NCBI GenBank assembly: GCA_963844805.1
Contig: CAWJPU010000009.1
Span: 372,001-436,000 of the forward strand
Source of the DNA: JACCZR01 sp963844805
Lineage (GTDB): Bacteria; Actinomycetota; Thermoleophilia; Solirubrobacterales; Thermoleophilaceae
Direction: 5' to 3'
DNA: 64,000 nt
The notes beneath the pieces were generated by a model that had not been told where the DNA came from, made no database searches, and was given only the letters and a program-made list of their open reading frames with translations. Position 1 is the stretch's first letter; every line of letters begins with the position of its first letter. Of this stretch, positions 37,862 to 46,524 are shown one piece after another. The position numbers were made by a program, and so were the translations under genes.

Positions 37862-38728
37862 TTAGCGGTCGGTCATCCCCGAAACCCCTGGATACGAGCC
37901 GAGGACCCGCACCGCCTCCACGTGGCCGGCCACCGCCTCGAGCGCGTCGGCCACAGCCGGCTCGGACTCGCCCCCGTCGAGGTCGCAGAAGAACATGTAG
38001 TGGCCGAGGCGCACCCGCCGCGGCCGCGACTCGATCCTCGTCAGGTTCACCTCGCGGTCCGCCAGCTCGCCCAGCACCCGCACCAGCCAGCCCGGCGACT
38101 CGTCCCCGGCGCCCCAGAACACGATCGAGGTCTTCAGCGATCCGTGGCCGGCAAAGGGCGCCACCGCGTCCTCGGCGCGCAGCCATACGAAGCGCGTCTG
38201 GTTGTCCGGACGGTCCTCCACTCCCTCCACCAGCAGCTCCGCCCCGTAAAGCTCGGCCGCCAGGCGTGAGGCCAGCGCCACCCACCGGCGGTCCGAGCCG
38301 ACCACCTGACGCACCGCCTCGGCCGTCGAGCCGACATCGAGGCGGTCGGCGTCCGGGAGTCGCTCGCGCAGGAAGGACGCGCACTGGGCGGTCGCCTGGG
38401 GGTGGGACACGACCCGCTCCACCGAGCCGAGCTCCAGGGGCCCGGCGGCGACCAGGCAGTGGGTCACCGGGTGGACCACCTCGCCGGCGATCCGTACGGC
38501 TTGGGCCTCGCCGGCGAGGGCGTCCAGCGTCGCGGCGACCCCGCCCTCCAGCGAGTTCTCGATCGGCACCACCGCGAGCTCGGCCTCCCCGCGCTGGACG
38601 GCCATGACCGTCTCATGGACGGTCGGGAACGGAACCTCCTCGACATCACCCGGCGCGGAGGCCCTCAGGGCCTCGTCGGTGAAGGTGCCCGCGGGCCCCA
38701 GGAAGGCGACTCGCGGCCTGGAGGTCAA
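37862..38728 (-). CDS. pheA: Prephenate dehydratase
   Basis: Converts prephenate to phenylpyruvate in phenylalanine synthesis. The 288-residue protein has FLGPAGTFTDEALR, VVPIENSLEGGV, SHPQATAQC, the catalytic TRF in DNQTRFVWL, and a C-terminal ACT domain with TRIESRPRRVRLGHYMFF that senses phenylalanine. No chorismate mutase domain is attached. The TTG start overlaps the DUF4446 stop (TTGA). Confidence 0.95.
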   Translation of the reverse strand: MTSRPRVAFLGPAGTFTDEALRASAPGDVEEVPFPTVHETVMAVQRGEAELAVVPIENSLEGGVAATLDALAGEAQAVRIAGEVVHPVTHCLVAAGPLELGSVERVVSHPQATAQCASFLRERLPDADRLDVGSTAEAVRQVVGSDRRWVALASRLAAELYGAELLVEGVEDRPDNQTRFVWLRAEDAVAPFAGHGSLKTSIVFWGAGDESPGWLVRVLGELADREVNLTRIESRPRRVRLGHYMFFCDLDGGESEPAVADALEAVAGHVEAVRVLGSYPGVSGMTDR

Positions 38729-39243
38729 GCCCGGGCGGGCGCCTCCTTGGCGCCGAGCGCCGTGTCGATCGCCTGCTGCTCCTCGGGCGACAGCTCGATC
38801 TCCGACTCGCCCTCCAGGATCTGCTTCACGTACACGCGCGCCTGGTCGCGGTGCGAGATGGAGGAGATCACGACGCCGCTGCGGCGCGCGTCGAGCAGCG
38901 CGATGGAGCTCGACTGCTGGCCGGACATCTCCCCGTAGGCGTCGTAGCGGACCATCGCCCGGTGGGCGATGCAGCCGTCGACCCGGCCCTCGGCGGAGCT
39001 GACGCGCCCCTCGAGCCCCGTGGCCGTCTCCTCGACCCAGTCGCGCAGCTCGACGAAGCCGGTCTCCAGCCGAGCCGCGTGGGAGACGAGGTCGCGCTGC
39101 TCACCCTCGCCCAGCACCGCCCGCTGGGCCGACCGCAGCCGGCGCAGCTTGACCGCCACGACGAGCGCGAGGATCAGGGCGACAACCGCGACCCCGGCGG
39201 CCGCCAGGGCGACGATCCCCTGGGTGGTCGTCAGCTCGTCCAT
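38725..39243 (-). CDS. DUF4446-family membrane-anchored protein
   Basis: A 172-residue protein with an N-terminal helix (IVALAAAGVAVVALILALVV), a linker, and the family core VRYDAYGEMSGQQSSSIALL followed by GVVISSISHRDQARVY. Function unknown. It is the first gene of DUF4446-pheA-HNH-coiled-coil; ATG at 39243. A TAGCCT box about 7 bases upstream could be its -10. Confidence 0.85.
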   Translation of the reverse strand: MDELTTTQGIVALAAAGVAVVALILALVVAVKLRRLRSAQRAVLGEGEQRDLVSHAARLETGFVELRDWVEETATGLEGRVSSAEGRVDGCIAHRAMVRYDAYGEMSGQQSSSIALLDARRSGVVISSISHRDQARVYVKQILEGESEIELSPEEQQAIDTALGAKEAPARA

Positions 39244-39286
39244 GTCCGCCCCAGGCTAAACGCTGGACAGGCGGGCTGGCATGCCG

Positions 39287-39306
39287 GCGCGCGTGGGGAC
39301 GCGCGC
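39287..39306. terminator. GC-rich hairpin between two minus-strand genes
   Basis: GCGCGCGT and ACGCGCGC form 8 perfect pairs around GGGG (CCCC on the minus strand). It lies about 90 bases after the stop of the CARDB-like gene and before the DUF4446 gene. No T run follows on either side, so any termination activity is uncertain. Confidence 0.4.
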
Positions 39307-39394
39307 AATGCGTGCCTGCTCGACGCGAGCACCTTCGACCCCAGGCTCAGGCCTACGGCGTCCTCACCGGCACCCACCACCGCCGCTCGGTCGA

Positions 39395-40495
39395 TTACCG
39401 GGTGAAGATGGCCGAGTAGGACTGCTTGTTGTTGTCGGTCTTGTCCTCGCCGGGGACCGCGCCGACATCGATGTTGATCGGCACGCTCTGGCCGGTCGGT
39501 GGCTGGTCGCTGAGGGGGACCTCGACCGTCTCCGTCTGGCCCTGCTTGATCTCGTCGATGTTCTCCTCGATGTCGATCGCCTCGTCGCCCTTGCCGATCG
39601 TGATCTTCACCGGCACGTCGGTCTCGTCGTTCTCGCCCTGGTTGATCACCTGGACCGAGAAGGACGTGTCCTCGCCGAGGCGGACGGTGGCCGAGCCACC
39701 CTCGGTCAGCTGCTGGCCGCCGAGCGAGACGGTGCCGAGGCCGGTGCCGTGCAGGCCGGGTGAGGCCTCCTCGTCGGAGCGGTCGCTGCTGCCGCTCTTG
39801 CCCCCGCCCTTGAGCAGCTTGGTGACCTCGTCGGGTATCAGCCACGCGCGGTCGGGGAGGAATTGGCTCTCGGGCAGCTGGACCTCGTTGATGATCTCCT
39901 TCTCGCGCAGGACGGAGTCCATGTTGGGCCGCACGCGCGCGGCGAAGATCACGTCGCTGGTGAGGAAGAAGCCCATCTGGTCGGCCAGCCGCTGGGCGCC
40001 CTGCTTCTTCTCCTGGCCCGAGAGCGCGGTGGGGAGGATGTCCACCACCTTGCCGATCCCGTCGCGGCGGAACTCGAGGGTCTCGATCAGGTTCTCCTGT
40101 GCGGCCTTGAGGTCGTCGGGTGCGTCGATGTCGTTGCGCGCCCGGTCGACGAGCTGCTCGGCCTGGGCGCGCAGGCCCTTGAGGCTGTTCTCGCGGTCGA
40201 CGTCGCTGACCCCGCGGCCTGGCTCGGAGAGCGTCTTGAACATCTCCTCGGACTGCGAGCCGGACTGGTCGGCGATCGCCCGCACGTCGCGCACGTAGTC
40301 CTTGAGCCCCCGCTCCTCGCGCGCCCCCAGGCAGCCGCGCAGCAGCAGGAGGAAGAGGATCGCCAAAACGATCGCTCCGACGATGGCGATCGTCCGGCGG
40401 GTCCGAAGGGTTTGGGCGTCGACCCCCGATCTAGGGGGGCGTCCACGTGGGGAAGACCGGCGCTGGGGCGGGTCCGAGTCGTCAAGAGAGGACAG
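39395..40495 (-). CDS. Membrane-anchored protein with CARDB-like domain (probable CTG start)
   Basis: An inner helix (IAIVGAIVLAILFLLLLRG) is followed by a coiled, charged external domain and, after a Ser/Asp linker, a beta-rich domain resembling CARDB (TSFSVQVINQGENDETDVPV, NIDVGAVPGEDKTDNNKQ). The only ATG/GTG/TTG in frame is a TTG at 40366, in the middle of the helix. A CTG at 40495 preceded by AGGAG at 5 bases gives a complete helix and a 366-residue protein, so I use it. Function unknown. Confidence 0.68.
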   Translation of the reverse strand: MSSLDDSDPPQRRSSPRGRPPRSGVDAQTLRTRRTIAIVGAIVLAILFLLLLRGCLGAREERGLKDYVRDVRAIADQSGSQSEEMFKTLSEPGRGVSDVDRENSLKGLRAQAEQLVDRARNDIDAPDDLKAAQENLIETLEFRRDGIGKVVDILPTALSGQEKKQGAQRLADQMGFFLTSDVIFAARVRPNMDSVLREKEIINEVQLPESQFLPDRAWLIPDEVTKLLKGGGKSGSSDRSDEEASPGLHGTGLGTVSLGGQQLTEGGSATVRLGEDTSFSVQVINQGENDETDVPVKITIGKGDEAIDIEENIDEIKQGQTETVEVPLSDQPPTGQSVPINIDVGAVPGEDKTDNNKQSYSAIFTR

Positions 40496-40577
40496 AAGTG
40501 CTCCTAGCGGAAGGCTTTGCCTGCCACGCTAATGGGGCGAGTATGACTGGCCCCCCGGTTGTCATATCACCCAGCGC

Positions 40578-40636
40578 CGGAGCGCAGGGCGGACGTCGGC
40601 CGCCCGCCTGTCCTACCGGAGGTAGGGAGCACCGCC
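40578..40636 (+). repeat. 59-bp dispersed repeat, copy B (intergenic)
   Basis: It matches the minus-strand copy at 2815-2873 at 53 of 59 positions. It lies in the 199-base divergent spacer upstream of the kinase gene at 40695. The conserved end CCTACCGGAGGTAGGGAGC contains a 6-bp inverted repeat. Apart from this element I see no clear promoter in the spacer. Confidence 0.7.
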
Positions 40637-40694
40637 GCTTGCAATCGGCTGCGCCGGCAGGGAGCGTGCTCGCCGGCCCGAAATCGGAGACGGT

Positions 40695-42582
40695 GTGAGC
40701 CGCCCCCAGGAGACCGCGCGCGTCGAGGCCCCCGAGGGCCGGCTGGTCCTCGGGCGCTACCGCCTGCTCCGCCGCCTGGGGGCCGGCGGCTTCGGCGTGG
40801 TCTGGCTCGGGCGCGACGAGCACCTGCAGCGCGAGGTGGCCGTCAAGGTGCTGGCCCGCGACGAGGAGGTGGAGTCCGGCCGCGCCTCGCGCGAGGCGCG
40901 CGCGGCCGCGCGGCTGAACCACCCGGGGATCGTTGCGCTCTACGAGCTGGCCGAGGACGACCACGACGCGTACATCGTCTCCGAGCTGGTTCCGGGCCGA
41001 ACGATGGCCGAGCTGGTGTCCGAGCGGGCGCTGGCCGACCGCGACGTGGCCCGCATCGGCTCCGCGCTGTGCGAGGCGCTCGCGCACGCCCACGCGCGCG
41101 GAGTGATTCACCGCGACGTCAAGCCGGGCAACGTAATGGTGATCGACGAGCCCGCCGCGGGCGCGGGCTTTGCCAAGCTCGCAGACTTCGGGGTGGCGCA
41201 CATGGCCAGCGGCGACCCGCTGACCCGCACGGGCGACGTGGTGGGCACGCTCGCCTACATGGCCCCCGAGCAGGCCGAGGGCGCCCGCGCGACGCCGGCC
41301 TGTGACGTCTACTCGCTCGCGCTCACGCTCTACGAGGCGTGGACCGGCGAGAACCCCGTCCGTGCCGGCGGCCCGCTGGCCACCGCCCGCCGCCTCGGGC
41401 CGCCCGCTGCCGCCGTTGGGCCACAAGCGGCCCGACCTGCCGATGGTGCTGTGCGAGGTGATCGACGACGCGCTCGACCCCGATCCCGAGATCCGGCCCG
41501 ACCCGGCCGAGTTCGGCACCGAGCTGGCGGGCGTCGAGCCCCAGCTGTCCGACGAGGGGGGCCTGACCGACGAGCACACCCGTGAGCGGGTCGGGCTCAC
41601 CGAGGCCACCCGGCGGCTGATCCCGTTCACGCGCCCGCGCGAAGTCGAGAGCGGCCCTGCCCGGGAGCCACAGCCGGAGCCCTATCCCTACTACCCGCAG
41701 GCGCCTTACCCCCCCGCGCCCTATCCACACCCGCCCGAAGAGCCGCGGCCCAACCGCGCCGCCCGGCTGGCCGCGCGCGCCGGGGCGGGGCTCCTGGCCG
41801 GCCTGCTGGTGCTGGTCGCGCTGGCCGAGCTCGGCCCCACCCCGCCGTTCTCGCCGGTGGCCGCGGCGGCGGTGGTGGCGGTCGGCGTGGCGCTGCTGCC
41901 GCGAGTCGGCTGGCTGACCTCGGCCCTGCTCCTGCTGGGCTGGCTGGTGTCGCCCGAGGCCGATCGGGAAGGGACCGCCCTGTTGCTCGCCTTCCTGCTC
42001 GCGCCCGTGCCGCTGCTGCTTCCCCGGGCCGGCGTCCTGTGGTCGGTGCCCGTCCTGGCGCCGCTGCTGGGCGCGGCGTCGCTGGCGCCTGCCTTCGTGG
42101 CGGTGGCCGCGATGGCGCCCACGATGGCGCGCCGGGCCGGGCTGGCGGCCGCCGGCTTCCTGTGGCTGGCCGGGGGCGAGGCGCTGACCGGCGACCCGCT
42201 GCTGTTCGGGTCCCCCGACGGAACCGAGAGCCTCGCGCTGTGGCAGTCCTCCATCACGGCGGGCGCCTCGGACGCGGTGTGGCCCCTGATCTCATCGCCG
42301 GCGCTGGCCCCGGCGCTGGTGTGGGCCGGCTTCGCCGCGGTGCTTCCGCTGTTGGTGCGCGGGCGCTCCACCGGCCTCGACCTCGCGGCCGCCACCCTGT
42401 GGGCGGTCGGCCTGGTGGGCGCCCATGCCGCGCTGGGAGACCTGATGGCCTCCAGCGGGGGTCTGTCGGATGCCCGCGGGGCCGTGGTCGGCACCCTTCT
42501 GGGGGCCGCGGCGGCGGTCGCGGCGGCCACGGCGCTCGCCCGGCGGCCGGCCTCCGGCGATGGCGCGGTAGGACTACCCTGA
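40695..42582 (+). CDS. Serine/threonine protein kinase with polytopic membrane tail (frame broken once)
   Basis: An N-terminal Hanks-type kinase with the glycine loop RLGAGGFGVVW, the lysine in EVAVKVLA, the catalytic VIHRDVKPGNVMV, and LADFGVAH. One extra base near 41398 breaks the frame, and the C-lobe continues as GHKRPDLPMVLCEVIDDAL. Then come a Pro/Tyr-rich linker and seven or eight hydrophobic helices. Repaired length is 628 residues. It is the first gene of the fhaA-fhaB-pstP-rodA-pbpA-pknB cluster, taking the place of pknA. Confidence 0.9.
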
Positions 42583-42592
42583 GACCCCTCCG

Positions 42593-43360
42593 ATGAGCAT
42601 GCTCCGCAACCTCGAGAACAAGCTCGGCGGCCTCGTCGAGGGCGCCTTCGGGCGGGCGTTCAAATCCAACGTCCAGCCCGTGGAGCTCGCCCGCAAGCTG
42701 GCCAAGGAGATGGAGGACAACCAGACCGTCTCCATCTCGCGCGTGTACGTGCCCAACCACTACCGCGTGTTCCTGTCGCCGGCCGACCGCGAGCAGTTCA
42801 CGAGCTACGAGCCCGCGCTGCGCAAGGAGCTGTCGGACTACCTGCTCGAGCACTCGCGCCAGGAGGGCCTCGCCCTGACCAGCCGCCCGATGGTCGAGTT
42901 GATGACCGACGAGCGCCTGAGCGTCGGCGAGTTCGGCATCCAGGCCCAGCTGCTGGCCGACGAGGACGAGGCGGTCCCCGCCCAGGAGGGTCCCTCTCAG
43001 GGCGACTTCGGCCACACGATGGTCTACACGCCCGCCGGCGACTCCCGCCAGCTGGAGCCCGAGGCCGCCCCCGCGCCCTCGCACGCCCAAGCGCTGCTGG
43101 TGGGCGAGGGCAAGCGCACGGTGCTGCGGGGCGCGCGCGCCGTGGTGGGTCGCAGCCGCGACTGCGACCTCGTGCTGGACGACCCCAACGTCTCGCGCCA
43201 CCACGCCGAGCTGCGCCGCGAGGGCGACGGCTGGACCGTGGCCGACATGGGCTCGACCAACGGGATCAAGGTCAACGGGCGCCGCGTGGAGCGCGCGGAG
43301 CTCTCGCCCGGCGATCGGGTGACCTTCGGGCTGATCGAACTGTCCTTCGAAGTCGAGTAG
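42593..43360 (+). CDS. fhaA: FHA-domain protein FhaA (DUF3662)
   Basis: A 255-residue protein. The N-terminal DUF3662 (FhaA) domain has KSNVQPVELARKLAKEMED and VYVPNHYRVFLSP; the C-terminal FHA domain has VVGRSRDCDLVLDDPNVSRH and MGSTNGIKVNG. Mycobacterial FhaA binds phosphorylated partners such as MviN/MurJ and controls peptidoglycan synthesis. It begins 10 bases after the kinase gene. Confidence 0.93.
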   Translation: MSMLRNLENKLGGLVEGAFGRAFKSNVQPVELARKLAKEMEDNQTVSISRVYVPNHYRVFLSPADREQFTSYEPALRKELSDYLLEHSRQEGLALTSRPMVELMTDERLSVGEFGIQAQLLADEDEAVPAQEGPSQGDFGHTMVYTPAGDSRQLEPEAAPAPSHAQALLVGEGKRTVLRGARAVVGRSRDCDLVLDDPNVSRHHAELRREGDGWTVADMGSTNGIKVNGRRVERAELSPGDRVTFGLIELSFEVE

Positions 43361-43367
43361 GGGAGCC

Positions 43368-43856
43368 GTGGACGAGCCGCTTGCGGTAGCGCTGAAGTTC
43401 GGCTTCCTGGCCGTGCTCTACCTGTTCCTCCTCTGGGTGGCCCGGAGCGGCCTGCGCGAGCTGCGCCGCTCGCAGGAGGCGGCCGCGAACCCCGACGCCG
43501 AGCCCAAGACGAAGCGGGGCCGAAAGCGCGAGAAGGCCGCGGCCTCCGAGCTGCGCGACGCGGTGGAGCCGCGCCTGGAGGTGGTGGCGGCCATGGGCCA
43601 CGACCCCGGCGCGTCGTGGGACGTGCGCGACGGCGCGACGATGGGCCGCTCGGACAACGCCGACATACGCGTGGACGACCCGTTCGCCTCATCTGCGCAC
43701 GCGCGGATCTTCACCCGCGGTGACTTCATGTGGATCGAGGACATGGGCTCGACGAACGGGACCTACCTCAACGGACGCACCCTGCGCTCCGCCGAACGGC
43801 TGAAGATGGCGGACATCGTTCGCATCGGCGACAGCGAATACCGCTACCAGGAGTAG
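43368..43856 (+). CDS. fhaB: FHA-domain protein FhaB/FipA type
   Basis: A 162-residue protein with one N-terminal membrane helix (FGFLAVLYLFLLWVA), a basic linker and a C-terminal FHA domain (GATMGRSDNADIRVDD, SSAHARIF, MGSTNGTYLNG). FhaB reads Thr phosphorylation at the division site in mycobacteria. GTG start 7 bases after fhaA. Confidence 0.92.
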   Translation: MDEPLAVALKFGFLAVLYLFLLWVARSGLRELRRSQEAAANPDAEPKTKRGRKREKAAASELRDAVEPRLEVVAAMGHDPGASWDVRDGATMGRSDNADIRVDDPFASSAHARIFTRGDFMWIEDMGSTNGTYLNGRTLRSAERLKMADIVRIGDSEYRYQE

Positions 43857-43859
43857 ACG

Positions 43860-45086
43860 GTGGCGCTGATCATCACCGAGCGCGCGGCCCTCACCGACGT
43901 GGGGCGCCAGCGCTCGGCAAACGAGGACTCGTTCGTCGAGTCGCCGCCGTTCTTCGCGGTGGCCGACGGCATGGGCGGGGCCAAGGCGGGAGAGGTCGCC
44001 TCCCAGATCGCGGTCGAGGCCTTCGACGGCGCCGGCGGCTCGCCCGAGGAGGCCGAGGGCCAGCTGCGCGAGATCGCCCAGTCGGCCAACCGGCGGATCT
44101 ACGACCTCGCGCAGGCCGAGGAGTCGCGGCGCGGCATGGGCACCACCCTCACGGCGGCGCTGGTGGGCCCCGACGGCGTGAGCCTCGGGCACGTGGGCGA
44201 CAGCCGCTGCTACCTGCTGCGTGACGGCGAGCTCGAGCAGCTCACGCGCGACCACTCGCTGGTGGCCGAGCTGGAGCGCACCGGGCAGATCGGCCCCGGC
44301 GAGGCCGAGCACCATCCGCAGCGGTCGATCATCACCCGCGCCCTCGGGCCAGAGCGCGACGTCGACGTCGACACCTACACGATCCAGGGCCGCCCGGGCG
44401 ACGTGTTCCTGCTCTGCTCGGACGGGCTGACCAGCATGATCTCCAACGACGAGGTGGCCAGCATCCTGCGCTCGGCCGGCTCGCTGGACGAGGCCGCCGG
44501 CTCACTGGTGCGCTCGGCGAACCAGAGCGGCGGCAAGGACAACATCACCGTCGTCCTCTTCCGCCTCGGCGGTGACGACGACCAGGCCACCTCCGACCAG
44601 ACCATCGCCGGGGGCCTGCACGCCGACGATGTGGCCGCCGCCGCGGCGCAGGACACCCAGCCGCCCGCGTCCGCGCCGGCGTCACCGCCCAAGCGCGCCC
44701 GCGACCCCGACCCGCCGCGCACCACCACGAGCTCGGTCGCGCCCCGCCGGGGCCGCCGGGGGGAAGGGCGCCTGCGCCGCGGCGTGGGGGCGCTGGTGAC
44801 CCTGCTGATCGTGGTGGCCATCCTCGGCGGGCTCTACCTCGGCAGCCGCCAGGTCTACTGGCTGGGCACCGACGACGCCGGGCTGGTGACGATGTATCGG
44901 GGACTGCCTTACGAGCTTCCCCTGGGCGTGAACCTGTACAGCGAGGAATACGCCAGCAGCGTGCCCGCCCGTTCGATCCCCTCCGCCCGCCGCAAGCGGG
45001 TGCTGGACCACGAGTGGCGCGGCCGCGAGGATGCCTCTGACCTCGTGCGCCAACTCGAGCGCGGCAACCTCGAGGGGACGGGCTAG
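43860..45086 (+). CDS. pstP: PP2C-family protein phosphatase PstP
   Basis: A 408-residue membrane phosphatase that reverses the Ser/Thr kinases. The metal-binding motifs are GRQRSANEDSFVE, FFAVADGMGGAKAGE, GHVGDSRCYLL, FLLCSDGLTSMI and GGKDNITVVLF. A Pro-rich linker and a membrane helix (LVTLLIVVAILGGLYLGS) follow, then a small outer domain. GTG start 3 bases after fhaB. Confidence 0.95.
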   Translation: MALIITERAALTDVGRQRSANEDSFVESPPFFAVADGMGGAKAGEVASQIAVEAFDGAGGSPEEAEGQLREIAQSANRRIYDLAQAEESRRGMGTTLTAALVGPDGVSLGHVGDSRCYLLRDGELEQLTRDHSLVAELERTGQIGPGEAEHHPQRSIITRALGPERDVDVDTYTIQGRPGDVFLLCSDGLTSMISNDEVASILRSAGSLDEAAGSLVRSANQSGGKDNITVVLFRLGGDDDQATSDQTIAGGLHADDVAAAAAQDTQPPASAPASPPKRARDPDPPRTTTSSVAPRRGRRGEGRLRRGVGALVTLLIVVAILGGLYLGSRQVYWLGTDDAGLVTMYRGLPYELPLGVNLYSEEYASSVPARSIPSARRKRVLDHEWRGREDASDLVRQLERGNLEGTG

Positions 45087-45090
45087 CCCG

Positions 45091-46524
45091 ATGGTCTCGC
45101 CGCGCTTGCGCGAGCTGTTCGCGCTCATCCCCGTCACCGCGATCGTCAGCGCCGGCTTCCTCGCCGTGCTGATCACCCGCACGGACGACGCCAACGACCT
45201 GACGCTCACCTACGGCGCGGTCTTCCTCGGCCTGTGCGTCTTCGGCCACCTGTTCATCCGCGCGCGGCTGCCCGACGCCGACCCCTACCTGTTCCCACTG
45301 GCGGCGCTGCTGTCGGCCTTCGGCCTGGTGATGATCTACCGGATCGACGCCGACCAGGCCGGCGGCCAGGCGGCGGTGTTCGTGCTGGGCCTGGCCCTGC
45401 TCGTGCTCACCGTGCTCTTCCTGCGCGACATCCACGCGCTGGAGCGCTACCGCTACACGATCGCCGCGGCCGGCATCGCGCTGCTGCTGCTGCCGCGCGT
45501 GCCCGGGATCGGCGAGCGCGTCAACGGCGCCTACCTGGGGATCGGCCTCGGGCCGCTGTCCTTCCAGCCCGCCGAGTTCGCCAAGTTGGCGATCATCATC
45601 TTCCTCGCCAGCTACCTCCGCGACACCGCGGACGTGCTGCTGAGACCCTCCCGCAACCCCGAGTGGTGGATGCCATGGGCCGCGGGCGGCGTGGCGTTCC
45701 TGATCGGCTGGTTCCTGCTGGGAGTCGGCATCGCGGTCACGGTGCTGCTGGTCCTGTTCGCGGCATCGCTGACGGCGGTGCTGCAGGAGCGCCCGTCGCT
45801 GAAGCACTTCGGGCCGCTGCTGCTCGTGTGGGGCCTGGCGATGATCCTGCTGATCTTCATCCGCGACCTCGGCAGCTCGCTGATGTTCTTCGGCGGCTTC
45901 CTTGGGCTGCTCTACATCGCCACCGGGCGGCTGTCGCTGGTGGGGGTGGGGGCGACGATGTTCCTCGGCGGCGCCACCTTCGTCGCCAACAGCGTCTCCC
46001 ACGTGCACGAGCGCGTGAGCATCTGGCTCGACCCCTGGGCCCCCAACGTGGTGGACAAGGAGGGCTACCAGGTCGCCCAGTCCGTCTTCGCCCAGGCCGA
46101 CGGCGGGCTGTTCGGCCAGGGCTTCGGGCAGGCCCTGCTGGAGTTACCCGGGGGCGGGACGCTCCTGCCCGCCGCCGACACCGACCTCATCTACTCCGTG
46201 GTCGTCAACGAGATCGGCCTGTTCGGCGCCGCCGCGCTGCTGCTCGCGTTCCTGCTGTTCGTGGTGCGCGGCTTCAAGACCGCGCTGCAGGCGCCCGACG
46301 ACTTCTCCAAGCTGCTGGCCGCCGGCCTGACGTCGGTGTTCGCGCTGCAGGTGTTCGTGATCGTCGGCGGGGTCACGCGCGTGATCCCGCTCACCGGCGT
46401 GACCTTGCCCTTCGTCTCCTACGGGGGCAGCTCGATCATCGCCAACATGGTGCTGCTCGCGTTGCTGCTGATCGTCTCCGACGGCGCCCGGCGTGACCGA
46501 AACCGAAGAGGCGGCCTGGTCTGA
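45091..46524 (+). CDS. rodA: SEDS-family peptidoglycan polymerase (RodA/FtsW)
   Basis: A 477-residue polytopic glycosyltransferase. SEDS landmarks are LSFQPAEFAKLAIIIFLASY, RDLGSSLMFFG, STWLDPWA-like IWLDPWAPN, YQVAQSVFAQADGGLFGQGF, ADTDLIYSVVVNEIGL and VTLPFVSYGGSS. Compared with plain RodA there are extra N-terminal helices, as in actinobacteria. It works with the class B PBP encoded next, whose start overlaps its stop (CTGA). Confidence 0.95.
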   Translation: MVSPRLRELFALIPVTAIVSAGFLAVLITRTDDANDLTLTYGAVFLGLCVFGHLFIRARLPDADPYLFPLAALLSAFGLVMIYRIDADQAGGQAAVFVLGLALLVLTVLFLRDIHALERYRYTIAAAGIALLLLPRVPGIGERVNGAYLGIGLGPLSFQPAEFAKLAIIIFLASYLRDTADVLLRPSRNPEWWMPWAAGGVAFLIGWFLLGVGIAVTVLLVLFAASLTAVLQERPSLKHFGPLLLVWGLAMILLIFIRDLGSSLMFFGGFLGLLYIATGRLSLVGVGATMFLGGATFVANSVSHVHERVSIWLDPWAPNVVDKEGYQVAQSVFAQADGGLFGQGFGQALLELPGGGTLLPAADTDLIYSVVVNEIGLFGAAALLLAFLLFVVRGFKTALQAPDDFSKLLAAGLTSVFALQVFVIVGGVTRVIPLTGVTLPFVSYGGSSIIANMVLLALLLIVSDGARRDRNRRGGLV

